The notes: generated from the sequence alone by a model not told the origin. Positions 1-8,267 are shown, counted from the first letter of the stretch. The stretch is 64,000 nucleotides of DNA from Bradyrhizobium lablabi (GCF_001440475.1 NZ_LLYB01000101.1:64832-128831), one strand, 5' to 3'. Numbers and translations are program-made.

Positions 1-79
1 AGAGACGAATGATCACGTCGTGTTCATAGGTCATTCCGTCAATCGTGATGGTGCCGAATGTAGTGCGTTCGATCTCCAT
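1..79 (-). CDS. Mth938-like domain protein, N-terminus only (cut by window edge)
   Basis: Only the first 26 codons are present; the gene continues beyond base 1. The start ATG (77-79) is preceded by an AAGGGG ribosome-binding site. The visible peptide, starting MEIERTTFGTITIDG and going on to YEHDVIIRL, resembles the N-terminus of small Mth938/NDUFAF3-type proteins, which have no agreed enzymatic role in bacteria. It is the third gene of a run with the FBP aldolase/phosphatase and the phosphofructokinase, 51 bases after the latter. Assignment rests on a short stretch, so the family is tentative. Confidence 0.55.
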   Translation of the reverse strand, partial: MEIERTTFGTITIDGMTYEHDVIIRL

Positions 80-130
80 GGCCTGACCCCTTCATTCTCG
101 GCACGAGGTCCTGAGTTAGCACAGCCACCC

Positions 131-1318
131 CTATGACGCGCGGTTGAGAAAGATCGGCAGCCCTCGCTTGTTGCCGTAGATCGGGCGGTAGCGCTCCGTG
201 TTGTAGGTGCTGGCGACGTCCAGTTTGCGTGGCCCGAGCTTGGCGTCAGGGATGGGCACGAGGTCGTAGCGTCCCTCCACCAGCGCCGACATGAGGCCGG
301 TCTTGCCCTCGAGGATGGCATCGTAGGCCATGTTACCGAACGTCAGGGCCACGAGCTTGTCCATGAAGTCCGGATTGCCGGATCGCAGGTCGTAGGTGAG
401 GTCGGACGTGATCGTCTCCTCGCCGACGCGCCGCTTGATCTCGTCGGCGAACGATTCCGCCACGCTCGCCTTCTTGCGATGGCCGTAGGCATCGGGCTCG
501 CCATATTCCTGCACCTCGTAGCCCTCCCAAGCGGCGCCCTCGCTCAGCACGACCAGCGCGTAGTTGCTCGGGTTGGCGCGCTTCTCCTCGAGGAGCAACC
601 GGATCAGCTTGTCGAGATCGACCCTGTACTCGGGTATGACGCACCGTATCGAGGTGGCGTATGCGGTGTAGAGCGCCGTAAATCCGGCATCGCGGCCAAA
701 GACGCGGAAGATGCCGATTCGCTCGTGCGAACCGACAGTGGTGCGCTGCCGTTGGATGGCATCGCTGGCGCGGGTGATCGCGGTCGAGAAGCCGATGCAG
801 TACTCGGTATTGCGGACGTCATTGTCCATGGTCTTCGGAATGGCGATGATCTTGACGCCGAGTTCGTTGAGCCTGGCTGCGTAACTGAGCGTGTCGTCGC
901 CGCCGATGGCGATCAGGTGCTCGATGCCGAGCCCCGAGAGGTTGGCCAGCACCTGGCCAGAAACGTCCCACGTCCTGGTTGCGATGCCGCCCTTGGTGCT
1001 GGACGAGGCTGGAAAGTCCCTGCCTGCGAGATGATCCGGCAACTTCTTCATCTTGGATGGATTGGTGCGACTCGAGTGCAGCACCGTGCCGCCGCTCCGG
1101 TCTATCGTGCGCGTGTTGTCACGGTTCAGCGGGATGATGTAGTGGGACCTGGAGGCCGGGTCCTCGAGGTTCACGTGCGTGAGGGCCTCCCAACCACGGC
1201 GGAGGCCGACGACCTCGATGTCGTTCTCGCTGCCGCGATAGGTCACGCTCTTGATCACAGCGTTGAGGCCGGGAACGTCGCCGCCGCCCGTGAGAATGCC
1301 GATGCGCCTTTTTGCCAT
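131..1318 (-). CDS. 6-phosphofructokinase, PPi-dependent type
   Basis: A 395-aa PfkA-superfamily enzyme interconverting fructose 6-phosphate and fructose 1,6-bisphosphate in the cytoplasm. The N-terminal GGGDVPGLN loop, the IAIGGDDTLS motif and PKTMDND are visible. ATP enzymes have GGDGS and PGTIDND at the last two sites. The second Asp of GGDD and the Lys of PKT are the established markers of pyrophosphate-dependent enzymes, which work reversibly. The ATG at 1318 was chosen over the in-frame GTG at 1324 because GAGG lies 5 bases before the ATG and would abut the GTG. It follows the FBP aldolase/phosphatase gene by 21 bases and is probably co-transcribed, which places both directions of the Fru6P/FBP step in one operon. 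Confidence 0.88.
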   Translation of the reverse strand: MAKRRIGILTGGGDVPGLNAVIKSVTYRGSENDIEVVGLRRGWEALTHVNLEDPASRSHYIIPLNRDNTRTIDRSGGTVLHSSRTNPSKMKKLPDHLAGRDFPASSSTKGGIATRTWDVSGQVLANLSGLGIEHLIAIGGDDTLSYAARLNELGVKIIAIPKTMDNDVRNTEYCIGFSTAITRASDAIQRQRTTVGSHERIGIFRVFGRDAGFTALYTAYATSIRCVIPEYRVDLDKLIRLLLEEKRANPSNYALVVLSEGAAWEGYEVQEYGEPDAYGHRKKASVAESFADEIKRRVGEETITSDLTYDLRSGNPDFMDKLVALTFGNMAYDAILEGKTGLMSALVEGRYDLVPIPDAKLGPRKLDVASTYNTERYRPIYGNKRGLPIFLNRAS

Positions 1319-1339
1319 ACTCACCTCGCGGGCGATCCC

Positions 1340-2485
1340 TTATTCGGCCGCTTCCGGCTTGCGCTCCTCGCGCACCTGAAAGCGCTTCAGCAGCGAGGAC
1401 ACGGTGTCGCGGAAGCCACCATACTCCAGCTCGGAATAGGGCAGCATCGCGGCACCAGACCAGCCCTGGCTGCGCATCTCGATTGCCTTGCGCTGGGCGA
1501 GCCGGCGGACCTCGTCCCACGCCGGGTTGTCGAAGAAATCGGTAAAGGACTCCGAAAATCGGCCGTCCTTGTCGATGGAGAAGCCGGCGCAGGAGACGAT
1601 CGGCAGGCAGTACATGCCTGTCACCGCTGTGTTCAGCGGCACAGGCATCAGCGGCATCACGTGCGAGCCCCGCGCATCGCCGCCTACGAAGTGCGCCTTC
1701 GCGAACGGCGAGACGATTTCTTCAGGCGCCGGGAAAATCCCCTGGTTCCTGACGATCGCGACCGGATCGTCCTTGCCGGTGTACTTGCCTGCGATCGAGT
1801 GGAGACGCTGCGCCGAAACAGCGGTGACAACCTCGTTATGGGTTCGAGAAACAATGCGATCGATCCCAAAGCGCTCATTGTCGCGGAGCAGTGCTGCAAT
1901 GTGGTAGCTGTCCGCGGGCGCGTCGAGTTCGATCACGCTGTCGCCAGCCGTGTGGTCCATGTCGATGACATGGAAACGGAAACCCTTGATCATCGGCGGC
2001 AGCATCAGCCCGGCACAATACATGGGATCGGCGAAGGCGAGGTAGAGCGGCAAATTGTAGGCGCCGGGGCCGCATTTGTCGGCGGCGAACACCATGAAGG
2101 ACTCGGCGGGCCTCGACCCCGAGAGGCTGTGGTCGAAGCTGAGCTCCGCGACGGCCGGTCCGGCGCCGCGAACGTTTCCGGAAGGCGCGTCGACCAGAAG
2201 ATCCTGGCCCGCGCCGTAGAGGCCGGAGGTCTTCGCGATCGACGTCGCCGCGAGAAACGTTTTCCAGGCGAATTGATGTACCTCGGGGTCCCCTTCGCCC
2301 CATGTGTGCGTCATGATGATCGCAATGTCGTCGCCGGTGTGGCAGACGAAGCCGTCGATCAAGAGACCATTGGCGATCGCCTTGCCGACCTCGCGATCGA
2401 CAGTCGCCATCATCCGTGAGGACGGTTTGGTATGGCCCCCGACAGAGCCGACGTCAGCCTTGATGACCGAAAGAGTGAGTTTCAT
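1340..2485 (-). CDS. fructose-1,6-bisphosphate aldolase/phosphatase (archaeal type, FBPase class V)
   Basis: A 381-aa bifunctional gluconeogenic enzyme that condenses DHAP with glyceraldehyde 3-phosphate and dephosphorylates the product to fructose 6-phosphate. Family signatures run through the whole protein: MKLTLSVIKADVG at the N-terminus, GDDIAIIMTH (51-60), GLYGAGQDLL (88-97), SGNVRG (102-107) and GKYTGKDDPV (233-242). Tyr235 and Lys238 in the last motif correspond to the Schiff-base Tyr/Lys pair of the crenarchaeal enzyme. The start at 2485 has GGAGG 8 bases upstream; the upstream ATGs at 2491 and 2512 have no good site. The family is best known from archaea and deep-branching bacteria, so its place beside a PPi-type phosphofructokinase in an alphaproteobacterium is notable. 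Confidence 0.9.
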   Translation of the reverse strand: MKLTLSVIKADVGSVGGHTKPSSRMMATVDREVGKAIANGLLIDGFVCHTGDDIAIIMTHTWGEGDPEVHQFAWKTFLAATSIAKTSGLYGAGQDLLVDAPSGNVRGAGPAVAELSFDHSLSGSRPAESFMVFAADKCGPGAYNLPLYLAFADPMYCAGLMLPPMIKGFRFHVIDMDHTAGDSVIELDAPADSYHIAALLRDNERFGIDRIVSRTHNEVVTAVSAQRLHSIAGKYTGKDDPVAIVRNQGIFPAPEEIVSPFAKAHFVGGDARGSHVMPLMPVPLNTAVTGMYCLPIVSCAGFSIDKDGRFSESFTDFFDNPAWDEVRRLAQRKAIEMRSQGWSGAAMLPYSELEYGGFRDTVSSLLKRFQVREERKPEAAE

Positions 2486-2679
2486 GAGCATTCCCTCCGA
2501 CCAGCACAGCACAGCGCCTCGGCGCTTGCTGCGCCGGGGCGACGGCGCTGCTCATTCGCGAAAGAACGCCTGATGTTCCGTTAGGTTCCACGAATGCCGG
2601 TTGGTCCCGCTGGGCCGCAGCATCACGCAACCGCCGGAGTTCCTGCATCCGGCGCCGGAAACACCGTTCCATCATGGAG

Positions 2680-2698
2680 GCCGGCGATCCTCGCCGGC
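2680..2698 (-). terminator. perfect 8-bp hairpin downstream of the PanE-like gene
   Basis: GCCGGCGA-TCC-TCGCCGGC forms a perfect 8-bp stem with a 3-base loop, 30 bases beyond the stop of the ketopantoate-reductase-like gene. No U-run follows on the minus strand, so this is a possible pause site or 3'-end structure, not a canonical intrinsic terminator. Confidence 0.35.
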
Positions 2699-2727
2699 TG
2701 CGTGGTCGGCGCCGGCACGGTAAGGTT

Positions 2728-3816
2728 CTACTTCGCCGGGACTGGAGCACCTCGCGACGCGTCGGATCCGTTCGCGACGACGCTCTCGTTCAGTTTCTGA
2801 TTGACGATCTGGACCGTCCGGTCGATTTCGGCATTGGGCACGCCGAGCTGATGCGAGATCAACTTCACCAGGAGGTCGACGCGCTCGATGCAAGGCGCGC
2901 CGCCAGCCACCGCGCGGGCCGCCGAGGAGGGCTTGAGAAGGCTTTCTGCCGCCTTGGCGTATTTCTCGAAAGGTACCTGATCGGTGGGATCGGCGCCCAG
3001 ACGCTGGGCGATGGCATCGACATGGTCATAGATCGACTGCGAGAGACCGATATCGCCGTGCACGGCGTCGCGGATCGATTGCGGCTCCTGCTGGGTGATG
3101 CAGCGATAATTCCCCGTCAACAGCATCGACCATTTGGCCAGAGGGACGAACATCGAATCGAATACTTTGAGCTTCACCGGAACGTCCTGGCCATCCAGCT
3201 TCACCGCATCGATGTCGGCTTCCAGCTCCCGAAGCAGCAGATTATGTTTCTCATCCGCAAATGACGCTGCCTTGAAGTTTGTCGGCAGGCCGACATGAAG
3301 AACGTTCGCCGCCTCTTCCGGTGGACGGAAGGCCTGCGGATCAGGTGAGCAGAGCGACACCAGGCCCGGCTCGAACCGTTCCCATACCGCGGCATTGGTA
3401 TAGGCCTCGTCCAGCTCCATGTTCGCCAGCGCCGGAATCCGCCGGAGATAGGGCAGGGGCGGCATGTTCATGATCGAAAGACAAGGCAGCTTCGCCTCGG
3501 CGATCTCAATCATCAGAAGGCGGATCGCATGGTCGACGTATTGCGGCTCCTGCATCGCAAGACCAACCAGATCATAGCGGGCAAGATCGACGCCAGCGGG
3601 CTCGGCCGCGTCGAGGATCCCGGGCAGGTCGCGCGAGAAGATCGGACGGTGGGTCGCTTCGTCCCGCAGTTTGATGCGCACTTCGGTGCCGTCGCGATTG
3701 ATGATTTCGGCCGTCTGCTTCCGGCAAACCAGGGTCACGTTGTGACCCGCCATCAAAAGCTTGGTCGCCAGCAATGAGCCGTACGAGGCTCCAAGGATCA
3801 GAATGTTGCGCGCCAT
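2728..3816 (-). CDS. ketopantoate reductase-like NAD(P)-binding protein; candidate oxalyl-CoA reductase
   Basis: A 362-aa protein with an N-terminal Rossmann loop (ILILGASYGSLLATKLL) and the two-domain layout of the ApbA/PanE superfamily. PanE itself is shorter (about 300 aa) and sits in pantothenate loci. Here the gene lies beside a CBS protein, an oxalate/formate antiporter and the frc/oxc genes. In Methylobacterium extorquens a PanE-like protein (PanE2) reduces oxalyl-CoA to glyoxylate during growth on oxalate, and that is the most economical reading here; it is inference from family and context. The ATG at 3816 follows GGGAGGG; the in-frame GTG at 3828 would place that site inside the coding region. 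No operator precedes it, so it may be read from the CBS promoter 156 bases upstream. Confidence 0.75.
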   Translation of the reverse strand: MARNILILGASYGSLLATKLLMAGHNVTLVCRKQTAEIINRDGTEVRIKLRDEATHRPIFSRDLPGILDAAEPAGVDLARYDLVGLAMQEPQYVDHAIRLLMIEIAEAKLPCLSIMNMPPLPYLRRIPALANMELDEAYTNAAVWERFEPGLVSLCSPDPQAFRPPEEAANVLHVGLPTNFKAASFADEKHNLLLRELEADIDAVKLDGQDVPVKLKVFDSMFVPLAKWSMLLTGNYRCITQQEPQSIRDAVHGDIGLSQSIYDHVDAIAQRLGADPTDQVPFEKYAKAAESLLKPSSAARAVAGGAPCIERVDLLVKLISHQLGVPNAEIDRTVQIVNQKLNESVVANGSDASRGAPVPAK

Positions 3817-3971
3817 GCGCCCTCCCACAGATGATTTCCGGCGCGCCAGTACTCCGGCGCAGATTTGCGAGCGCCTGCTTTGCGACAGGGGGTAAGCCGA
3901 ATTTGCGGTGCGATGCCGGCTTCCCCGGGCGTGCAGCCGCAGGGAATGCCGGCGGAGTTCGAAGTGACCGG

Positions 3972-4403
3972 TCAGGCCGACGCGGCCAGCGTGAAGGGCG
4001 TTGCTTCGTCGTCAAACGCAGTCGTGATGTCACGAATGCTGATGACGCCGATCAGGCTGTAATTGTCGATCACCGGCACGTGGCGGATGTGATGCTTGCT
4101 CATGAGGTGACGGACATGCTCGAGCGTCTCGGTCGAGGTGCAGGAGACGAGCTGCTGCACCGAAATGAATTGCGAAACGCGCATGTTCACGCCGGCGGCG
4201 CCGTGTGCGGCAACGGCGCGAACGACGTCGCGTTCGGTGAACATGCCGACAGCCGTGTTGCCTTCGGTGCGGACGACATCCTTGACGACCAGCGCGCTGA
4301 TATTGCTGGCGCGCATCAATTGCGCGGCAACGGCGACGGTCTCGTTCATGCGAACCGTTGCGACACGGGCGGTCTTCTTCCGCAGAATATCTCCGACGAG
4401 CAT
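3972..4403 (-). CDS. CBS-domain pair protein
   Basis: A 143-aa protein consisting almost entirely of two CBS motifs (about residues 10-65 and 78-135), with the typical endings GMFTERDVVRAVA and LIGVISIRDITTAF. CBS pairs bind adenosyl ligands such as AMP, ATP or SAM and act as energy-sensing modules; stand-alone forms work in trans on unknown partners. The start has an excellent AAGGAGG site 7 bases upstream. A 17-bp operator shared with the oxalate genes lies 35 bases before the ATG, directly after a TTGACA -35 box, so this protein is almost certainly part of the oxalate regulon. Its partner is not evident from sequence. Confidence 0.85.
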   Translation of the reverse strand: MLVGDILRKKTARVATVRMNETVAVAAQLMRASNISALVVKDVVRTEGNTAVGMFTERDVVRAVAAHGAAGVNMRVSQFISVQQLVSCTSTETLEHVRHLMSKHHIRHVPVIDNYSLIGVISIRDITTAFDDEATPFTLAASA

Positions 4404-4437
4404 GGCACCCTCCTTGGCTGAACTATTGCGTCAAGTC

Positions 4438-4454
4438 TGGTATACATAATGCCA
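4438..4454. promoter_or_regulatory. oxalate-regulon operator O1 (CBS gene promoter)
   Basis: TGGTATACATAATGCCA fits TGGYAT-N5-ATRCCA perfectly. On the minus strand a TTGACA box (4457-4462) ends 2 bases before it, so the palindrome fills the space between -35 and -10. That position suits a repressor. The likely ligand is the GntR/FCD protein encoded at 13388-14119. Confidence 0.8.
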
Positions 4455-4586
4455 ATTGTCAACACGCGTAATGTGGAAATCTCGCACATGGGATGGAGAT
4501 AAATAGGCAGTATTACTGACATTTCTGGAGAGGCGCGATCGCCAGCAAAGGGCAGGGAGCCGTATCGATCAGCCGAAAATGTCGTC

Positions 4587-4603
4587 TGGTATACCAGTTG
4601 CCG
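4587..4603. promoter_or_regulatory. oxalate-regulon operator-like site O2 (distal)
   Basis: TGGTATACCAGTTGCCG keeps the left half-site but has two changes in the right half. It sits 149 bases upstream of O1, just past the oxlT terminator, with no other gene between. It may be an auxiliary site for looping, or a decayed copy. Confidence 0.5.
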
Positions 4604-4616
4604 CCGGACAAAAGAA

Positions 4617-4646
4617 AACGCGCCCACCCCGGAGGGTGAGCGCGTT
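4617..4646 (-). terminator. intrinsic terminator of oxlT
   Basis: AACGCGC pairs with GCGCGTT and CACCC with GGGTG around a 4-base loop, with one mismatch. On the minus strand the stem is followed by TTTTCTTT (4611-4618). It lies 20 bases after the oxlT stop. Confidence 0.85.
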
Positions 4647-4665
4647 TTGCCGTGGACCGATCAGG

Positions 4666-5961
4666 TCAGGCGGCCATCTGCGATTTAGCGACCACCACCT
4701 TGCGCCAGGGCTTGAGCACCGCGATCGCCAGCAGCGAGGCCAGGATATTTGCGCCGGCCGCGACGATGAACACGGTGTCCCACGTGCCCGAGGACTGCTG
4801 CATGTAGTTCGCTACCGGCACCAGGAGCGCCGCAGTGCCCTTTGCCGTGTAGAGCAGGCCGGCATTGGTGGTCGCGAACTTCGCGCCGAACGTGTCGGTG
4901 CAGGTCGAGGGGAAGAGGGAGTAGATCTCGCCCCAGGCGAAGAACACGAAACCCGACAGCAGCACGAACCACACCGGATCGTGGCCCAGCATGTAGAGGC
5001 CCCAGATGCCAATGCCTTCCATGCCGAACGCGATGAACATGGTGTTCTCGCGGCCGATCATGTCGGAGATCCAGCCGAAGAAGGGACGGGTGAGGCCGTT
5101 GAGCACGCGATCGATGGTGGCCGCGAACGTCACCGCCGTCATCGTCACCGCCATCAGCGTGACCGGCACGCTGTCGACCTTCCAGTCGACGGCGATCGGC
5201 TTGAGGTTGGCGGTAACCATCAATCCGCCGGCGCCGACGATCACGAACATGAAGTACATCAGCCAGAAGATCGGCTGACGGATCACCTCGGTCGGCTGAT
5301 AGTTGCGCCGGCTCTGGATGATGTTGGCGTTCTGCGTCACCGCAGGCACCTGTCCCGTCTTCGGCGCGAACATCAGGAAGGCGAGGATCACGATGATGAT
5401 GCCCTGGCCGAGACCGAAATAGAGGAAGGTGGTCTGGAAGCCGGAGTCCTTGATCATCGCCTGGATCGGCGCGACCGTCAGCGCCGAGCCTGCGCCGAAT
5501 CCGGCCGCCGTGATGCCGGCCGCGAGGCCGCGCTTGTCGGGAAACCATTTCAGCGCGTTGCCGACGCAGGTGCCATAGACGCCACCGGCGCCGATGCCCG
5601 CGATGATCATGCCGAGATAGTAGCCGTTGAGCGAGGTCGCCTGCGCGTTGATCGCCCAGCCGATGGCGCAGAGGAGGCCACCGACGAAGACGACGATGCG
5701 CGGGCCGTATTTATCGACGAACCATCCTTCGACCGGCACCAGCCAGGTCTCGAACAGCACGAACAGCGTGAACGCCCACTGGATCGAAGCGCGATCCCAT
5801 CCGAACTTCTTCTGAATGTCCGGGACGAAGAAAGTCCAACCATATTGGTAATTGGCGATCATCACCATCGCGAGGACGCCGATAGCTAGTTGCGTCCAGC
5901 GGTAGGTGTCGCTGACGCGGGCTGCCACAGGGGCTGCCGCTCCGTGCACTGTGTCCGTCAT
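4666..5961 (-). CDS. oxlT: oxalate/formate antiporter, MFS
   Basis: A 431-aa inner-membrane transporter with 12 predicted membrane segments, of the OxlT type that exchanges external oxalate for internal formate. NYQYGWTFFVPDIQ in the first helix region and a membrane-embedded Lys in LLYTAKGTAALL (helix 11) are typical; a Lys at that position binds the substrate in Oxalobacter OxlT. The start at 5961 (MTDTVHG) has GGAGG just upstream; the in-frame codon at 6003 lies inside the promoter region and was rejected. An operator at 6014-6030 and a terminator at 4617-4646 make it a single-gene unit. Neighbouring frc and oxc support oxalate over other dicarboxylates. Confidence 0.88.
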   Translation of the reverse strand: MTDTVHGAAAPVAARVSDTYRWTQLAIGVLAMVMIANYQYGWTFFVPDIQKKFGWDRASIQWAFTLFVLFETWLVPVEGWFVDKYGPRIVVFVGGLLCAIGWAINAQATSLNGYYLGMIIAGIGAGGVYGTCVGNALKWFPDKRGLAAGITAAGFGAGSALTVAPIQAMIKDSGFQTTFLYFGLGQGIIIVILAFLMFAPKTGQVPAVTQNANIIQSRRNYQPTEVIRQPIFWLMYFMFVIVGAGGLMVTANLKPIAVDWKVDSVPVTLMAVTMTAVTFAATIDRVLNGLTRPFFGWISDMIGRENTMFIAFGMEGIGIWGLYMLGHDPVWFVLLSGFVFFAWGEIYSLFPSTCTDTFGAKFATTNAGLLYTAKGTAALLVPVANYMQQSSGTWDTVFIVAAGANILASLLAIAVLKPWRKVVVAKSQMAA

Positions 5962-6013
5962 CTTCCCTCCATAGGCTGTTCTAATCTGTAGCCGACAGCT
6001 CAAGTGCGGAGTT

Positions 6014-6030
6014 TGGTATATGTTATGCCA
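6014..6030. promoter_or_regulatory. oxalate-regulon operator O3 (oxlT promoter)
   Basis: TGGTATATGTTATGCCA matches both half-sites. A minus-strand TTGTCT box (6033-6038) ends 2 bases before it, the same layout as at O1. It lies 52 bases upstream of the oxlT start. Confidence 0.78.
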
Positions 6031-6102
6031 GTAGACAAGAGAAATATTGGCGGGTTACCACAATTCATTGCGCGCGGAAATGCTGCGCCCGCGAAAGGAA
6101 AA

Positions 6103-6128
6103 GGGCCGTGCGTTAGATCGCACGGCCC
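6103..6128 (-). terminator. intrinsic terminator of the tctCBA-like operon
   Basis: GGGCCGTGCG and CGCACGGCCC form a perfect 10-bp stem with a 6-base loop. On the minus strand the stem is followed by TTTTCCTTT. It lies 56 bases beyond the stop of the large permease gene. Confidence 0.85.
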
Positions 6129-6183
6129 CTAAGTCAAGACAAAAATATGTTTGATTTTATGGCGATAGCGCCTGTTTTCGCTT

Positions 6184-7683
6184 TCAGGCGGGCGCGCCGC
6201 GCAAGCGGGTATAGCCCTGCTGAATGACCGACCAGAACAGCGCGATCAATCCGAGGATCATGATTGAGCTGACCAGCGTGTTGGAGAAGAACACGCTGAG
6301 CGAGCCCTGGGATCCCAGTAGCGACTGCCGGAAGGCTTCTTCCGCCTTGTCACCGAGCACGATCGCGAGCACCAACGGCGCGAGCGGATAATTGCACTTC
6401 TTCAAGAGATACCCGATCACGCCGAACACCAGCATCAGGATCACGTCGAACGTGGAGCTGTGGACCGAGTAGGCGCCGATCGCGCACAGCACCAGGATGA
6501 GCGGCGCAATGATGCTGAAGGGCACGCGCAGGATGGCGGCGAAGATCGGCACGCAGGTCAGCACGACGAGCAGGCCGACGAGGTTGCCGAGATACATCGA
6601 GGCGATCAGGCCCCAGACGAATTCCTTCTGTTCGACGAACAGCATCGGTCCGGGCTGCAGGCCCCAGATCAGGAGGCCGCCGAGCAGCACGGCCGCCGTC
6701 GGCGAACCCGGCACGCCGAGCGAAAGCATCGGCAACAGCGCTGCGGTGCCGGCGGCATGCGCCGCGGTCTCCGGCGCGACCACGCCTTCGATCTCTCCTT
6801 TGCCGAAATTGCTGCCGTTCTTCGCTACCCGCTTGGCGATGCCGTAGCTCATGAAGGAGGCGGGGGTCGCGCCGGCGGGCGTAATGCCCATCCAGCAGCC
6901 GATCAGGCAGGAGCGCAGCGAGGTGATCCAGTAGGTGGGCAATTCCTTCCAGGTCTGCAGCACCACGCGCAGATTGATCTTGGCGGTGCCGCCGCGGAAG
7001 GCGAGGCCTTCCTCCATCGTCAGCAGGATCTCGCCGATGCCGAACAGGCCGATGACGGCGATCAGGAAGTCGAACCCGTTGAGCAGATGGGTGATGCCGA
7101 ACGTCAGCCGCAACTGTCCGGTGATGGAATCGAGACCGACGGCGGCAAGTGCAAAGCCGATCATCATGGCTGCGATGGTCTTGAACGGCGGCTCCTTGCT
7201 GAGGCCTACGAAACTGCAGAACGCCAGAAAATAGACCGCGAATTTCTCGGCCGGCCCGAACTGCAGCGCAAAGCTCGCGACCAGCGGCGCAACCAGCGTG
7301 ATCATGACCACGGCGAACAGGGCGCCGACGAACGAGGAGGTGAAGGCGGCCGTCAACGCTTCGCCGGCCTTGCCCTTCTGCGCCATCGGATAGCCGTCAA
7401 ATGTGGTTGCGACCGACCATGGCTCGCCGGGTATGTTGAAGAGAATTGAAGTGATGGCTCCGCCGAACAGCGCGCCCCAGTAGATGCATGAGAGCATGAT
7501 GATGGCTGATGTCGGCGACATGCTGAACGTCAGCGGCAGCAGGATGGCCACGCCGTTGGCGCCGCCCAATCCCGGCAGCACGCCGATCAAGACGCCGAGC
7601 ACGATGCCGACGATCATCACCATGATGTTGAAGGGCTGCAGCGCGACCGCAAAGCCGTGAAACAGATTAACGAGCTCTTCCAT
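6184..7683 (-). CDS. tctA: tripartite tricarboxylate transporter large permease (TctA family)
   Basis: A 499-aa integral membrane protein with about 11-12 hydrophobic segments, the usual length of TctA. The conserved glycine-rich stretch GIVLGVLIGVLPGLGGANGV near the N-terminus and SLGVPGSPTAAVLLGGLL in the middle are diagnostic. It forms the transport channel of a solute-binding-protein-dependent secondary transporter driven by an ion gradient. It is the last gene of a tctC-tctB-tctA operon, 27 bases after tctB. The substrate cannot be read from sequence; the oxalate operators upstream of tctC suggest a carboxylate linked to oxalate metabolism. Confidence 0.9.
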   Translation of the reverse strand: MEELVNLFHGFAVALQPFNIMVMIVGIVLGVLIGVLPGLGGANGVAILLPLTFSMSPTSAIIMLSCIYWGALFGGAITSILFNIPGEPWSVATTFDGYPMAQKGKAGEALTAAFTSSFVGALFAVVMITLVAPLVASFALQFGPAEKFAVYFLAFCSFVGLSKEPPFKTIAAMMIGFALAAVGLDSITGQLRLTFGITHLLNGFDFLIAVIGLFGIGEILLTMEEGLAFRGGTAKINLRVVLQTWKELPTYWITSLRSCLIGCWMGITPAGATPASFMSYGIAKRVAKNGSNFGKGEIEGVVAPETAAHAAGTAALLPMLSLGVPGSPTAAVLLGGLLIWGLQPGPMLFVEQKEFVWGLIASMYLGNLVGLLVVLTCVPIFAAILRVPFSIIAPLILVLCAIGAYSVHSSTFDVILMLVFGVIGYLLKKCNYPLAPLVLAIVLGDKAEEAFRQSLLGSQGSLSVFFSNTLVSSIMILGLIALFWSVIQQGYTRLRGAPA

Positions 7684-7710
7684 CCCCGTGATCCTGACCT
7701 TGCGATGAAG

Positions 7711-8208
7711 TTACAGACCGAGCCACTCTTCGACCGGCCCCTTGGGAAGCGGAACCAGAAACCAGCGCTCGAAAATGAAATAGGTGACAATGGGCATGCC
7801 AAGCGAGACGGCCAGCACGGTGACCCAGGGGTACTTGCCGAGCCATCGCATGAACCATCCGATGAAAATGATCGATGCGAGGTACAATCCGGTGAACGGT
7901 ATGGCGCCGACATAAATCCCCGTCGGGATGACGACGCTCATGACCTGGCGAAGCTGTCCCCATTCGGCGAACAGCCCGTCATTGTCTTCGCGCAATCCGT
8001 TCCACAGGTTTATCGCGCTGGAGGCGACGATGAATATGCCGATATAGAAGGGGAAGAACCCGGCGCGCGGGCCTTCCGCGCCCCAGTTGATGCCGGCTTT
8101 CAAGCTGCCGACGATAACGATCACGCCGAAAAGGGCGATCAGCAACGTGATCCCTGCCTCCACCAGTTTATGGGCGGGGCCGGACTTGCTCGAGCTGCCT
8201 GTTGTCAT
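7711..8208 (-). CDS. tctB: tripartite tricarboxylate transporter small permease (TctB family)
   Basis: A 165-aa membrane protein with four hydrophobic segments, the first around ITLLIALFGVIVIVGSLKAG, matching the weakly conserved TctB family in size and topology. It pairs with TctA. The ATG at 8208 has GGAGA 4 bases upstream; the preceding in-frame TTG at 8211 was rejected. The 199-base gap to tctC holds a hairpin and a dispersed repeat that may lower downstream expression relative to the binding protein. Confidence 0.82.
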   Translation of the reverse strand: MTTGSSSKSGPAHKLVEAGITLLIALFGVIVIVGSLKAGINWGAEGPRAGFFPFYIGIFIVASSAINLWNGLREDNDGLFAEWGQLRQVMSVVIPTGIYVGAIPFTGLYLASIIFIGWFMRWLGKYPWVTVLAVSLGMPIVTYFIFERWFLVPLPKGPVEEWLGL

Positions 8209-8236
8209 CAAATCTCCATGCGGGGCCGGTCTGGAG

Positions 8237-8267
8237 CGGGATGACGCTTCTTCGAATCGTCATCCCG
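8237..8267. repeat. hairpin between tctC and tctB
   Basis: CGGGATGACG pairs perfectly with CGTCATCCCG over an 11-base loop. It sits in the gap between tctC and tctB and could stabilise the 3' end of tctC mRNA or attenuate reading into the permease genes. Confidence 0.5.

Noticed and set aside
479-2419. A 646-codon open frame on the plus strand across the phosphofructokinase and FBP aldolase/phosphatase genes.
   Set aside because: It is Arg/Ala/Asp-rich shadow coding opposite two clearly recognisable enzymes and has no family features.
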